Positions 1-7,768 of a stretch of 9,770 bases of DNA are shown here, in pieces (position 1 is the stretch's first letter; the number at the start of each line of letters is the position of its first letter). A model generated the notes under the pieces. That model was not told the origin of the DNA. It saw only the letters and a program-made list of their open reading frames with translations, and ran no database searches. Source of the DNA: Deltaproteobacteria bacterium (GTDB lineage Bacteria; Desulfobacterota; SM23-61); contig JACRCA010000032.1 of NCBI GenBank assembly GCA_016234425.1, positions 1-9,770 on the forward strand. The letters are read 5' to 3'. The position numbers were made by a program, and so were the translations under genes.

Positions 1-120
1 ACGCAGAGAATTCAAAAAAATCAAAATCCTTTTTGAATTTCTGGTTTTCATTTGCCCTTTTGATTTTTGGATTCTATTTTAAAGTCCATCCCTGTGCCCT
101 CTGCGCTCTCTGTGGTGAAA
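1..120. repeat. Partial copy of a CACAGAG-rich inverted-repeat element, cut by the window start
   Basis: Read on the minus strand, 120 to about 90 gives TTTCACCACAGAG, AGCG, CAGAG, GG, CACAG. This matches the arm layout of the complete element at 3848-3995 (CACAGAG, four bases, CAGAG, two bases, CACAG). Bases 1-10 (ACGCAGAGAA) look like the inner part of the opposite arm, whose remainder would lie outside the window. An internal AT-rich hairpin is formed by 9-18 (AATTCAAAAA) and 30-39 (TTTTTGAATT). The element overlaps the last ~24 codons of the cobA/hemD fusion. Assigning it to the same family as the 3848-3995 element is an inference from arm similarity (17 of 23 positions in the core). Confidence 0.55.
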
Positions 121-1628
121 TAATCTACCAAAGCCTCCACCAGGGCTGGAATGGTGAATTTCTTCGGCATCACTGTGGTCTCGATTCCCAAGCTTCTGGC
201 CTCTTCCGCGGTAATTGGGCCGATGGAGGCAACAGTAACATCTGCGGTCAGCTCCCGAGCTTCTTCCCCTCCCACCATTTCCACAAAATTGCTTACCGTC
301 GAAGAACTGGTAAAGGTGATGGCCGAAATGAACCCCTTTCTCAGTAAATCTATTATCTCTTCCGCCTTTCCTTTTGGCCGAAGGGTGCGGTAGACTTCCG
401 CCACATCTACCAGCGCTCCTGCTTTTCTGAGTTCTTCCGGTAGGACATCCCGAGCCAATTTGGCCCTGGGAATCAAAATTCTCTTTCCTCTTAGGTTCTC
501 TTTTTTCAGTCCTAATAGTATGGCTTCTGCCCGGTATTCTGCAGGAACAAAATCCACCCTTATTTTTAAGGCTTCTAAGGCCTCTGCGGTTTTGGGCCCG
601 ATGGCGCAAATTCGCGGACCTTTCAAATCCCTGGCATCGCCCCCTAAGGTGAAGAGTCGCTCCAGGAAAAACTCTACTCCGTTTACGCTGGTAAATATAA
701 TCCAATCATAAATGGCAATCTGGTCGGCGCAATGATCGGCATCAGCCCAGCTTTCTGGCGGAAGCACCTCGATGGTTGGAAATTCGATGGGCATCGCCCC
801 CAGCTCCTGCAGCCGCTCGGAAAGCTCGCTGGCCTGCTCCCTTGAGCGGGTAACCAGGATTCTTTTCCCGAAAAGGGGAAGGCGTTCAAACCAGTTCAGT
901 TTATCCCGGAGGGCAATCACCTCACCCACCAGGATGATCACGGGAGGCTTGATCTTCTTCGACTGGGCGATCTCCCCAATATTTCGGAGCTTGCCGATGA
1001 TCGTCTCTTGTTCTGGAAGAGTTCCCCATCTTATCAACGCCACGGGGGTGTCAGGATCGCGGCCATTTTCCATAAGCTTGGCCACAATCATCGGGAGATT
1101 CCCCACCCCCATCAGGAATACCAGGGTTCCTGCGCCTGTGGAAATTTTATCCCAGCAGATCTTGGATTCTTCTTTCGTTGGGTCCTCGTGGCCGGTAATA
1201 AAAGCCACGGTGGAAGTAAAATCCCGGTGAGTCAGGGGAATGCCGGCATAGGCTGGAGCAGCAATCGCGGAAGTTACGCCCGGGATGATTTCAAAGGGAA
1301 GGCCTGCTTTGGCCAGCTCCTCCGCCTCTTCCCCTCCCCTGCCAAAGATGAATGGGTCACCCCCTTTGAGGCGAGCCACTTTTTTCCCTTCCCCAGCTTT
1401 TTCTACAATCAAGGCATTAATTCTCTTCTGGGAAAGCGCGTGCTCCCGGCCTTTCTTGCCCACGTATATCCTCTCCGCCCCCTCTTTCGCCGATTTGAGA
1501 AACTCTTCGTTGCCCAAATAGTCATAGATGATCACATCTGCTTTCTTCAGGCACGCCAGACCCTTGACCGTGATCAGTCCTGGATCCCCAGGGCCTGCTC
1601 CAATCAGATAAACCTTGCCCTTTTTCAT
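48..1628 (-). CDS. cobA/hemD: Uroporphyrinogen-III C-methyltransferase / uroporphyrinogen-III synthase fusion
   Basis: This is a 526-residue cytoplasmic fusion of two enzymes acting on either side of uroporphyrinogen III. The N-terminal ~245 residues are a SAM-dependent SUMT. They show VYLIGAGPGDPGLIT near the start, ARLKGGDPFIFGRGGEEAEEL around residue 85-105, and IPGVTSAIAAPAYAGIPLTHR after it; this half adds methyls at C2 and C7 to give precorrin-2. The C-terminal part, about residues 253-500, has the two-lobed HemD pattern (GKRILVTRSREQA, IIFTSVNGVEFF, AITFTSSSTVSNF, VASIGPITAEEA) and closes hydroxymethylbilane to uroporphyrinogen III. The ATG overlaps the hemC stop by four bases (ATGA), and hemC supplies its substrate. 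The fusion is a known arrangement in Firmicutes and deltaproteobacteria. Oddity: from about residue 504 (FTTESAEGTG onward) the tail is encoded by a CACAGAG-type repeat, so the original stop was probably near residue 503. Confidence 0.95.
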   Translation of the reverse strand: MKKGKVYLIGAGPGDPGLITVKGLACLKKADVIIYDYLGNEEFLKSAKEGAERIYVGKKGREHALSQKRINALIVEKAGEGKKVARLKGGDPFIFGRGGEEAEELAKAGLPFEIIPGVTSAIAAPAYAGIPLTHRDFTSTVAFITGHEDPTKEESKICWDKISTGAGTLVFLMGVGNLPMIVAKLMENGRDPDTPVALIRWGTLPEQETIIGKLRNIGEIAQSKKIKPPVIILVGEVIALRDKLNWFERLPLFGKRILVTRSREQASELSERLQELGAMPIEFPTIEVLPPESWADADHCADQIAIYDWIIFTSVNGVEFFLERLFTLGGDARDLKGPRICAIGPKTAEALEALKIRVDFVPAEYRAEAILLGLKKENLRGKRILIPRAKLARDVLPEELRKAGALVDVAEVYRTLRPKGKAEEIIDLLRKGFISAITFTSSSTVSNFVEMVGGEEARELTADVTVASIGPITAEEARSLGIETTVMPKKFTIPALVEALVDYFTTESAEGTGMDFKIESKNQKGK

Positions 1629-2566
1629 CCTTTTTTATAAGCCTCCCGCAAAATATCCGCCGCCCCTCTTTCCAGCAATTCTTCGGCCAGCTGTTTTCCC
1701 AGATCTTCGCTTTTCGCCAAAGGTCCTTCCACCTTTCCCTTGATTAATTTTTGCCCATCCACTCCAGCAACCAAACCAGTCAAGTTTAGTTTCTCCGACT
1801 CCACCCTGGCCAGACCCGCTATGGGCACCTGACATCCTCCCTCCAGCCTCTTCAGGAAGGCCCTTTCTGCATGGATAGATGCCTGAGTAGGGCAGTGGTT
1901 GAGAGAAGCCACCAGCCGAGAGACCCGTTCATCTCCTTCGCGGCCTTCAATCGCTAGCGCTCCCTGCCCTATAGCCGGGAGCATGACCTCAGGCTCGAGG
2001 AATTCCGAAATATGGTCTTCCCATCCCAGGCGGTGAAGGCCTGCGGATGCCAGGACAATGGCATCCAAATTTAAACTCGAAAGCTTCTTGATCCGAGTAT
2101 CTAAATTGCCCCGGAGAGAGACGATTTCCAGGTCCGGACGGAGGTGCAGCAGTTGGGCCCGCCTCCTCAGGCTGCCCGTCCCAACTTTCCCCTTGGGCGG
2201 AAGGTCACTCCATTTCCTTCCATCTTTGGAGATGAGAACATCCCGTGGGTCTTCCCTCTGCGGAAAAGCCATGAGCATCAAACCTTCCGGGATGATGGCC
2301 GGTAGGTCTTTGGCGCTGTGCACCGCCAGGTCCACTTCCCCGCGGAGCAGGGCATTCTCGATCTCCTTGACAAAAAGCCCCTTTCCTCCAACCTGGAATA
2401 GAGGAATATCGATCTTATCCCCGGCAGTCTTGATATGCACCAAAGTAACTTCCACTTCCGGGTGCTGCTCCTCCAGCTGGGACTTCACCCAATTGGCCTG
2501 GTGCAACGCCAGTAGACTTGCCCGGGTTCCTAATCTGAATTTTTCCTTACGATGCGCCCTGCTCAT
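1625..2566 (-). CDS. hemC: Hydroxymethylbilane synthase (porphobilinogen deaminase)
   Basis: The enzyme polymerises four porphobilinogens into hydroxymethylbilane in the cytoplasm, using a covalent dipyrromethane cofactor. Visible signatures are the N-terminal FRLGTRASLLALHQA, the GGKGLFVKEIE segment, VDLAVHSAKDLP with the catalytic Asp at about residue 87, and LEGGCQVPIAG with the cofactor-carrying Cys at about residue 245. At 313 residues the length is normal. I chose the ATG at 2564-2566 because AAGG lies five bases upstream of it. An in-frame ATG at 2576-2578 would add MKAR but lacks a well-spaced ribosome site. Either start lies inside the end of hemA (20 or 32 bases of overlap), and the stop overlaps the next gene's ATG, so coupling on both sides is likely. 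Confidence 0.95.
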   Translation of the reverse strand: MSRAHRKEKFRLGTRASLLALHQANWVKSQLEEQHPEVEVTLVHIKTAGDKIDIPLFQVGGKGLFVKEIENALLRGEVDLAVHSAKDLPAIIPEGLMLMAFPQREDPRDVLISKDGRKWSDLPPKGKVGTGSLRRRAQLLHLRPDLEIVSLRGNLDTRIKKLSSLNLDAIVLASAGLHRLGWEDHISEFLEPEVMLPAIGQGALAIEGREGDERVSRLVASLNHCPTQASIHAERAFLKRLEGGCQVPIAGLARVESEKLNLTGLVAGVDGQKLIKGKVEGPLAKSEDLGKQLAEELLERGAADILREAYKKG

Positions 2567-3836
2567 CCTCGCCTTCATCTAAATGAAAAATCTTCCGGGT
2601 CATCTCCACGTAAAGCTTCCCATGGTCCCGGCTTTCCTGGTGTTTCAATAGGGAGATGGGATGGTGCAGAATCTTGTTTATGATTGAGTTAGTCAGGAAA
2701 TCCAAGGCTTTCCGCTCTTCGTCGGAAACATTCTTCAGAAGAGAAAGCGTTTTTTCTACCTCTTTCTGGCGAATCTCTTCCAACCGATTACGCAGGGCTA
2801 AAATGGTTGGCACCACCTCCAGGCTTTTCAGCCAGCGGTTGAAGGCCTCCACCCCCTGGAAGACGATTTCTTCAGCCTTCTGAACTTCCTTCTTCCGCTC
2901 CTCCTTATTTGATTCAACGATCCCTTCAAGATCATCGATGTCGTAAACGTAGACGTTATCGATTTCGTTAATCTTTGGGTCGATGTCCCGGGGGACCGCG
3001 ATGTCGATGAAGAACATAGGCCTGTTTTTCCGGGCGCGGATCACTTCGGTCAACTGCTCGCGGCGGATAATATAATGAGCGGAGCCGGTAGAGCTCAGGA
3101 TGATGTCCACATTCTTGAGCTCTTTGGGAAAATCTTCGAAAGGTACGGCTTTTCCCTTAAACTCCTGGGCCAGTTCGATAGCTCGGGAGTGGGTGCGGTT
3201 GGTGACCAAAATCTCGCCCACGCCTTGACTGATCAAATGGCGGGCGGCCAGTTCGGACATTTCCCCTGCACCGATAAGCATGGCCCGTTTGTTGTCCAAA
3301 TCCCCTAAAATCTTCTTGGCCAGCTCCACGGCCGCATAGCTCACGGAAACAGCCTGGGTGGCAATCTTTGTTTCGGTGCGCACACGCTTGGCCACAAAGA
3401 AAGAGCGGTGGAATAGTTTATTTAAAATCAGGCCGGAAAATTTGCTTTCCACGGCCTGGCTATAGGCTTCTTTCACCTGTCCCAATATCTGCGGTTCCCC
3501 CAGAACCATGGAGTCCAAACTGGAGGCCACCCGGAAAATATGCTTCACCGCTTCTTCATCCTTGCGGACGTAAAGGTAGGGACTCAATTGATCGGCGGAC
3601 ATCCCGGCGATTCCAGCCAGCAATTCCTTTATCCTCGATACGCCATCTTCGCTACAATCCATCACGGTCAAGACATCCGTGCGGTTACAGGTTGAAAGGA
3701 CCAGACCTTCTCGCACCCCAGGAATGCCAGCCATGCGGCCAAGAAATTCTTTTACTCCTCCTCGGGGAAGGCAAAATTTTTCTCGCACTTCTATGGGAGC
3801 GGTTTTATGACTTAGCCCGATTAAAACGATTTCCAT
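2547..3836 (-). CDS. hemA: Glutamyl-tRNA reductase
   Basis: The enzyme reduces glutamyl-tRNA(Glu) with NADPH to glutamate-1-semialdehyde, the first committed step of C5-pathway tetrapyrrole synthesis. The 429-residue reading begins MEIVLIGLSHKTAPIEVREK. It carries the catalytic Cys at residue 50 in LSTCNRTDV, the tRNA/active-site block SSLDSMVLGEPQILGQVKEAY, the NADPH-binding GAGEMSELAARHL followed by VTNRTHSRA, and a helical C-terminal dimerisation region. The frame stays open upstream to an ATG at 3887, but those 17 extra codons are translated repeat sequence (ITLCSLRPLWQ), and Cys50 matches the family numbering only with the start at 3836. No good Shine-Dalgarno is visible before that ATG; the bases upstream are AT-rich and the repeat edge is 11 bases away. 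The gene precedes hemC with overlap. Confidence 0.95.
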   Translation of the reverse strand: MEIVLIGLSHKTAPIEVREKFCLPRGGVKEFLGRMAGIPGVREGLVLSTCNRTDVLTVMDCSEDGVSRIKELLAGIAGMSADQLSPYLYVRKDEEAVKHIFRVASSLDSMVLGEPQILGQVKEAYSQAVESKFSGLILNKLFHRSFFVAKRVRTETKIATQAVSVSYAAVELAKKILGDLDNKRAMLIGAGEMSELAARHLISQGVGEILVTNRTHSRAIELAQEFKGKAVPFEDFPKELKNVDIILSSTGSAHYIIRREQLTEVIRARKNRPMFFIDIAVPRDIDPKINEIDNVYVYDIDDLEGIVESNKEERKKEVQKAEEIVFQGVEAFNRWLKSLEVVPTILALRNRLEEIRQKEVEKTLSLLKNVSDEERKALDFLTNSIINKILHHPISLLKHQESRDHGKLYVEMTRKIFHLDEGEDEQGAS

Positions 3837-3847
3837 TTCAATAATAA

Positions 3848-3995
3848 TTTGCCACAGAGGTCTCAGAGAACACAGAGTTATGTCCAAAATCGTTAAACCC
3901 CATCAACCAGTTTGCTCTCCCCAAGTTAGTTCACAATGCCCGTTTGAATACAGAGTTTTAAAATACTCTGTGATCTCCGTGTTCTCTGTGGCAAA
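3848..3995. repeat. MITE-like 148-bp element with 31-bp CACAGAG-rich inverted arms
   Basis: The left arm 3848-3878 and the reverse complement of the right arm 3965-3995 agree at 26 of 31 positions. The outer 12 bases are identical (TTTGCCACAGAG). The 86-base interior holds a small hairpin that reuses the right arm: ACAGAGT at 3950-3956 pairs with ACTCTGT at 3965-3971. It contains no gene. It occupies most of the gap between the ccsA stop and the hemA start, so any hemA-proximal promoter or leader must lie in or next to it. A similar arm is found at 90-120. Mobility by a transposase elsewhere is inference; target-site duplications are not obvious. Confidence 0.7.
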
Positions 3996-4022
3996 AATTT
4001 TTAAAAATTTCTCCGTGGCTGC

Positions 4023-4838
4023 TCATTTATATGAATGCAATCCCGACAGGAGCAGGTTTACCCCCAAGAATGTAAAGACCAAAACGGCGAACCCCAGAAT
4101 GGAAAAGATAGCTGCTTTCCGCCCGCGCCAGCCCACCGCTAAACGCCCATGGAGCAGGGCCGCATAAAGAAACCAGGTAATGAGAGACCAGGTTTCCTTG
4201 GGGTCCCAGCTCCAGTAAGAACCCCAGGCGCTTTCCGCCCAAACCGATCCGGTGATGATCCCCAGCGTCAGGAGGGGGAAGCCGAAGGTAAGGCAACGGT
4301 AATTCAAATCATCCAGAACTTGGAGTGCCGGCAGGCGGTGGTAGAAAGGACCGATTTTTTTGGATTTAATCTGTCGCTCCTGGATTAAATACATGACCGA
4401 GACGGTAAAACAGAGGGCAAACATGGCGTCTCCCGTGAAAGCAAAGATCACATGGATGGGCAGCCAGAAACTGTCCAAAACCGGGGCTACAGGAATGATC
4501 TCTTTCGGGAAAAGAGACGCCAGAATGATGAGGGCTGCAGCCAAGGGAGATACAAACGCCGCCAGAACATCCAGTCCGTATTTCAAATAAAGCAGGAGAT
4601 AAACTCCCACGATTGACCAAGCGAAGAAGGAGAGGGATTCATGCAAGTTTGTAATCGGTGTATGCCCGGCCTCGATATACCGGGAGAGGAGGGCCAGGGA
4701 GTGAACGATGAATCCCAAAGTCAGGGAAAATGGACCAATTCGGGAGAGTCGTTTCCGCAGGGAAATCAGGTAGGCCAGAGAGGCTCCTGTCCCAAAAAGG
4801 TAAACAAAAAGGGCGACCTGAAAAAAATAGATGTTCAT
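4023..4838 (-). CDS. ccsA: CcsA/ResC-type cytochrome c assembly protein (haem-handling, WWD domain)
   Basis: This is a 271-residue polytopic inner-membrane protein with roughly eight hydrophobic helices. The family signature is the tryptophan-rich WWD segment at about residues 205-217 (WGSYWSWDPKETW), flanked by conserved histidines in FWLPIHVIFAF and ALLHGRL. Proteins of this type, with a CcsB/ResB partner, move haem across the membrane and attach it to apocytochrome c (System II). No ccsB/resB gene is in the window. The location beside hemA recalls HemX, a related membrane protein linked to HemA level in Bacillus, but the complete WWD motif favours a haem-handling CcsA role. Its ATG overlaps the stop of the precorrin-2 dehydrogenase gene by four bases. 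After its stop the transcript runs into the inverted-repeat element and then hemA. Confidence 0.88.
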   Translation of the reverse strand: MNIYFFQVALFVYLFGTGASLAYLISLRKRLSRIGPFSLTLGFIVHSLALLSRYIEAGHTPITNLHESLSFFAWSIVGVYLLLYLKYGLDVLAAFVSPLAAALIILASLFPKEIIPVAPVLDSFWLPIHVIFAFTGDAMFALCFTVSVMYLIQERQIKSKKIGPFYHRLPALQVLDDLNYRCLTFGFPLLTLGIITGSVWAESAWGSYWSWDPKETWSLITWFLYAALLHGRLAVGWRGRKAAIFSILGFAVLVFTFLGVNLLLSGLHSYK

Positions 4839-5497
4839 CGCCTTAATCCTAACCCTTTTAACGAGAACTCAGGGCCCAAAATGCTTCTCAGCCGGGCTTC
4901 CATTTTCTCTTTGTTCTTTTTCCGAATCAGGGAGAGGAAGTCTTCCTGAACCAATTGGCGAAAGATTTTCTGATTGTGCTTCTGGCCAAACCCCCAGGAA
5001 AGGATTTTGGCACGCAGGGCTCCCAGCAGCTTAAGCAAAAAAGCGTACTCCGGCCCAACCTCTTTTTGCAGCCTTTGCCGCATTAATCTGGCCAGAGCCG
5101 GGCTTTGTCCGGAGGTAGAAATGGCCAGCAGCAAGTCCCCCCGTTCCACTACCGCAGGAACGATGAAACTGCTATGGGCTGGATCATCCACCACGTTGAC
5201 GGGGATCCTCTGCTTGGAAGCTTCCAGAAAGACTCGTTCGTTCGTCGCTCGATCATCTGTGGCCGCAATGGACAAAAATGCCTGGCGGAGGTCTCGGCGT
5301 TGGAAAAGGTGCGGACGATGTATGATCTTTCTGCCCCTCTTTAACCGCAAAAGAGATTTGGTGAGCTTTGGGCTAACCACCTTTACGGAAGCTCCTGCCT
5401 TGAGGAGGCTAAAGACTTTTCGTTCGGCCACCCGGCCCCCTCCCACTACCACGCAGGGTTTCCTCTGCAAGTCCAAGAACGCTGGGAAATACCTCAT
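4835..5497 (-). CDS. sirC: Precorrin-2 dehydrogenase (CysG-B / Met8 / SirC type)
   Basis: This 220-residue cytoplasmic protein corresponds to the N-terminal half of CysG. The Rossmann signature VVVGGGRVAERKV lies at residues 16-28, followed by IAATDDRATNERV, NVVDDPAHSSFIVPA with an Asp at residue 104, and STSGQSPALARLMRQ. It oxidises precorrin-2 to sirohydrochlorin with NAD+. Some relatives also insert iron to make siroheme, and the sequence alone does not settle whether this one does. The SUMT half of CysG is absent here and is supplied by the cobA/hemD fusion downstream. I chose the ATG at 5495-5497, which overlaps the hisH stop as ATGA like its neighbours and gives family-like numbering. 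An ATG at 5510-5512 would add MAGAA. The lysine/arginine-rich C-terminal region fits the dimerisation part of this family. Confidence 0.88.
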   Translation of the reverse strand: MRYFPAFLDLQRKPCVVVGGGRVAERKVFSLLKAGASVKVVSPKLTKSLLRLKRGRKIIHRPHLFQRRDLRQAFLSIAATDDRATNERVFLEASKQRIPVNVVDDPAHSSFIVPAVVERGDLLLAISTSGQSPALARLMRQRLQKEVGPEYAFLLKLLGALRAKILSWGFGQKHNQKIFRQLVQEDFLSLIRKKNKEKMEARLRSILGPEFSLKGLGLRR

Positions 5498-6135
5498 CGC
5501 TGCACCAGCCATCCAAAGTTTTCTAAGATCTTCAAGCCCACCCCTTGGCTCTTCTCCGGATGAAACTGGCAGGCATACAGATTTCCCCGGCCGACGCTGG
5601 AGACAAATTCTCCCCCATAATCCGTGGTGGTGGAAACGATCCCTTGATCTTCCGGGAGCGGGTAGTAGGAATGGACGAAGTAAAAATGGGCCCCATCTTT
5701 TATTCCTTCCAGCGCAGGAAAACGCTTCTTGATGCGCACGTCATTCCACCCCATGTGGGGAACTTTGAGGGAATCTTCTGAGGAGAGGGATGAACCAGGA
5801 AGGGGAAAAGGGAATCTAACTACCCGGCCCTTGAAAATGCCCAGCCCGCTTTTCATTCCAAACTCTTCGCTTTCCGAAAAAAGAAGTTGCAGGCCGAGAC
5901 AGATTCCCAGGAAGGGCCTCCCGCTTTCGATAAAATCGATGATAGGACCCATCAACCCCAACTCCCTAAGGTTCTCCATGGCCTTCTTGAAAGCCCCGAC
6001 CCCTGGCAGCACCAGCCCGGAAGCTTTTTTAATCACCCCCGAGTCTTGAGTTACAGTGGCCTGAAAGCCGACTCGCTCAAACCCTTTGTGCACGCTGCGC
6101 AAATTCCCCATGCCATAATCGACGATAACGATCAT
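5494..6135 (-). CDS. hisH: Imidazole glycerol phosphate synthase, glutamine amidotransferase subunit
   Basis: This class-I glutaminase releases ammonia that is channelled to HisF to make imidazole glycerol phosphate and AICAR in histidine synthesis. At 213 residues it has the full triad: the nucleophile Cys79 in [12 protein letters not shown], and His192 and Glu194 in QFHPEKSQ. The N-terminus [14 protein letters not shown] and the oxyanion segment LVLPGVGAF are typical of HisH. A short Ser/Pro-rich insertion at about residues 111-120 ([10 protein letters not shown]) looks like a lineage-specific loop. The ATG overlaps the hisB stop by four bases and its own stop overlaps the next gene's ATG. 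The partner hisF, and hisA, are not adjacent as in many his operons and must lie elsewhere if the pathway is complete. Confidence 0.95.
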   Translation of the reverse strand: MIVIVDYGMGNLRSVHKGFERVGFQATVTQDSGVIKKASGLVLPGVGAFKKAMENLRELGLMGPIIDFIESGRPFLGICLGLQLLFSESEEFGMKSGLGIFKGRVVRFPFPLPGSSLSSEDSLKVPHMGWNDVRIKKRFPALEGIKDGAHFYFVHSYYPLPEDQGIVSTTTDYGGEFVSSVGRGNLYACQFHPEKSQGVGLKILENFGWLVQR

Positions 6136-6719
6136 AGTCTTCCTTTGGTCGAAAGCACCCCCCGAACTCCCTTATCTCTGGATACGGCTTGCTGCAAGGC
6201 TCTGCCGAAGGCTTTGAAGAGCGACTCCACCATGTGATGCCCGTTATTTCCATAAGCCACCTGAGCGTGAAGGGTAATGGCTGCGTTGTTGACTATCGCC
6301 TGGAGAAATTCCTCGACTAACTCTGTATCAAAATCTCCAATCTTTCTCCTGCGCAGCGGGAGATGATAAACCAGACAGGGGCGCCCGGAAAGATCCACGT
6401 GCACCGAAGCCAAACTCTCGTCCATGGGAACGAAAGCCGACCCGTACCGGCGAATTCCCTCTTTTCCACCCAGCGCTTGCCTCAGAGCGCCCCCCAGGCA
6501 AATTCCCACATCTTCCACAGTGTGGTGAAAATCAACAACTGTATCTCCCTTTGCCTGGACAATCAAATCAAAGAATCCATGGGTGGCGAAGAGGCTGAGC
6601 ATATGGTCTAGGAAAGGAATTGAAGTAGAGATCTGCTGCTTGCCCGAACCGTCCAGATTCAGCTCCAGTTTTATTTCCGTCTCTTTCGTCTTGCGAAAAA
6701 CTCTGGCCCTTCGTGGCAT
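6132..6719 (-). CDS. hisB: Imidazoleglycerol-phosphate dehydratase (monofunctional HisB)
   Basis: The enzyme dehydrates imidazole glycerol phosphate to imidazole acetol phosphate, the step after HisF/HisH. The protein is 195 residues, the usual size of the stand-alone dehydratase without the phosphatase domain found in enterobacterial HisB. Manganese-binding and catalytic motifs are clear: FLDHML and THG (His39, His47), [10 protein letters not shown] (His65, His66, Glu69), and GHHMVES (His161, His162, Glu165). The start MPRRARVF at 6717-6719 is supported by the normal distance to [16 protein letters not shown]. Only a weak ribosome site (GGGAT) is seen upstream. It overlaps hisH by four bases and lies 76 bp downstream of the amidohydrolase gene, so it may be cotranscribed with it or have its own promoter in that gap. 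Confidence 0.95.
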   Translation of the reverse strand: MPRRARVFRKTKETEIKLELNLDGSGKQQISTSIPFLDHMLSLFATHGFFDLIVQAKGDTVVDFHHTVEDVGICLGGALRQALGGKEGIRRYGSAFVPMDESLASVHVDLSGRPCLVYHLPLRRRKIGDFDTELVEEFLQAIVNNAAITLHAQVAYGNNGHHMVESLFKAFGRALQQAVSRDKGVRGVLSTKGRL

Positions 6720-6778
6720 CTTTTCTATCCCTGCCAGAATGAAATTCGAATTAAAATTGTTTCTTAACCTCTTTCACG

Positions 6779-6808
6779 GACACTTACACTGACACTCACA
6801 CTGACACT
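6779..6808. repeat. Short tandem hexamer repeat, five units of NACACT
   Basis: Five consecutive hexamers read GACACT, TACACT, GACACT, CACACT, GACACT on the plus strand, differing only in the first base. On the minus strand this spells out the last four codons and the TGA of the amidohydrolase gene. Such a run can expand or contract by strand slippage, which would add or remove Ser-Val codons or move the stop. Confidence 0.75.
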
Positions 6809-7635
6809 ATTTTTAGAATCTTCGCGGCATTCTCTCCCAGGATTTTCCTCTTGGTCTCTCCCCTGATGGGCAATGCCCGGATGGCTGCAATATTATTTCC
6901 GATCCCCGGCACCCCTGGCCAGTCCGAACCGAAGAGGATCTTGTCGGCATTCTTCTCCAGCTCCGGAAAATATTTCAACAGATTCTGGGGGGGCAGGCCG
7001 GCGATCTCCATGTATACATGGTTGTGAAGCTGGGCCAAGAAAAAAGCCGAGGAATACCAGAATCCTCGGCCACTATGCACCTGAATCAAGGTGAGTTCCG
7101 GAAAGTCCACAGCCACATCATCCAGCAACACCGGGTCTCCATACTTCATCCGCGACCCGCGGAAAAGGGAAGAGCCAGTATGCACCATCACCGGAATTTT
7201 AAGCTCCTGCGCTTTAGCATAAAGAGGGTAAAGGATGCGATCGTTGGGATAGAACTGCTGGTAGGTGGGATAGAGCTTGACACCTTTCATTGCCAGGCCT
7301 TGAACGCATCGCTCCAGCTCTTCTGCAAGCCTTGCGCTGAGATATGGGTTGAGATTGGCAAAGGGGATCAGTTCCTTTCGGCCCTTACAGAACTCAGCCA
7401 CTTGCTCATTGCTGACCATCCCCGTGGTGATCGGGCTCAGCTCGGCCAGGATCACTGCATAATCCACTCCATTCCTCTTTAGTAAATCCACCAGAGCACA
7501 GGGATCTATTCGCCCGTTTTTATCGGCGACCTCTTCAGCTCCAGACTCTTTTCCATAGTTCTCGAAATAGCTGACTACCCACGGCTTCATTTCCTCAGAA
7601 TTCCCGATATGCACGTGAAAATCTACTACCGGCAT
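6796..7635 (-). CDS. Amidohydrolase, metal-dependent hydrolase of the PF04909 (amidohydrolase 2) type
   Basis: A 279-residue TIM-barrel metal hydrolase. The metal-binding pattern is visible in order: HxH in VVDFHVHIG (His7, His9), a strand ending KGVKLYP (Lys120), VMVHTGSS (His152), IQVHSGRG (His187), and FGSDWPG (Asp238). This matches the amidohydrolase-2 family, whose members act as decarboxylases or hydrolases on small ring compounds; the substrate cannot be read from sequence. The start is the ATG at 7633-7635. The frame stays open to a TTG at 7653, but the bases there (GGAGGA, 7646-7651) are an excellent ribosome site ten bases before the ATG. It has no known link to histidine or haem synthesis, yet it is first in the block and shares its direction. 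The C-terminus and stop fall in a hexamer repeat. Confidence 0.85.
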   Translation of the reverse strand: MPVVDFHVHIGNSEEMKPWVVSYFENYGKESGAEEVADKNGRIDPCALVDLLKRNGVDYAVILAELSPITTGMVSNEQVAEFCKGRKELIPFANLNPYLSARLAEELERCVQGLAMKGVKLYPTYQQFYPNDRILYPLYAKAQELKIPVMVHTGSSLFRGSRMKYGDPVLLDDVAVDFPELTLIQVHSGRGFWYSSAFFLAQLHNHVYMEIAGLPPQNLLKYFPELEKNADKILFGSDWPGVPGIGNNIAAIRALPIRGETKRKILGENAAKILKIVSV

Positions 7636-7645
7636 GATGTATGTT

Positions 7646-7651
7646 TCCTCC
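7646..7651 (-). promoter_or_regulatory. Shine-Dalgarno that sets the amidohydrolase start
   Basis: GGAGGA on the minus strand, ten bases before the ATG at 7633-7635. It shows that the upstream in-frame TTG at 7653 is part of the leader, not the start codon. Confidence 0.7.
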
Positions 7652-7684
7652 AAGAAATAGCTTACTTTTTCAACAGGTTATATT

Positions 7685-7719
7685 ATTATAAATTTACCAT
7701 CTTCCGCATGATAAATCAA
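7685..7719 (-). promoter_or_regulatory. Candidate promoter for the amidohydrolase-his-haem block
   Basis: On the minus strand, TTGATT (7714-7719) is followed after 17 bases by TAAATT (7691-7696), a 4/6 plus 4/6 match to the sigma-70 consensus. An exact TATAAT (7685-7690) lies just beyond but has no good -35 at normal spacing. Transcription would start about 40-50 bases before the ATG. The region is AT-rich and lies between diverging genes, where a promoter is expected. Confidence 0.35.
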
Positions 7720-7768
7720 GGAAGACCAGCCATTGCTTTTCGCTTTTTTCCTGCGATAAAAGAAAATG

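Noticed and set aside
9..39. Terminator of the haem block formed by AATTCAAAAA / TTTTTGAATT.
   Set aside because: The stem is almost entirely A-T and lies inside a repeat element; it may slow polymerase, but there is no GC-rich stem with a T tract.
1008..1640. A 210-codon open frame on the plus strand opposite cobA/hemD, and other long opposite-strand frames across the his-haem block.
   Set aside because: They mirror well-supported genes, lack ribosome sites and show no protein family pattern; they follow from the codon bias of the genes beneath.
3896..3940. A separate hemA promoter in the ccsA-hemA gap (TTGATG with an 18-base spacer to CATAAC on the minus strand).
   Set aside because: Both hexamers match only four of six positions with non-ideal spacing, and the region is repeat sequence; not strong enough to list.
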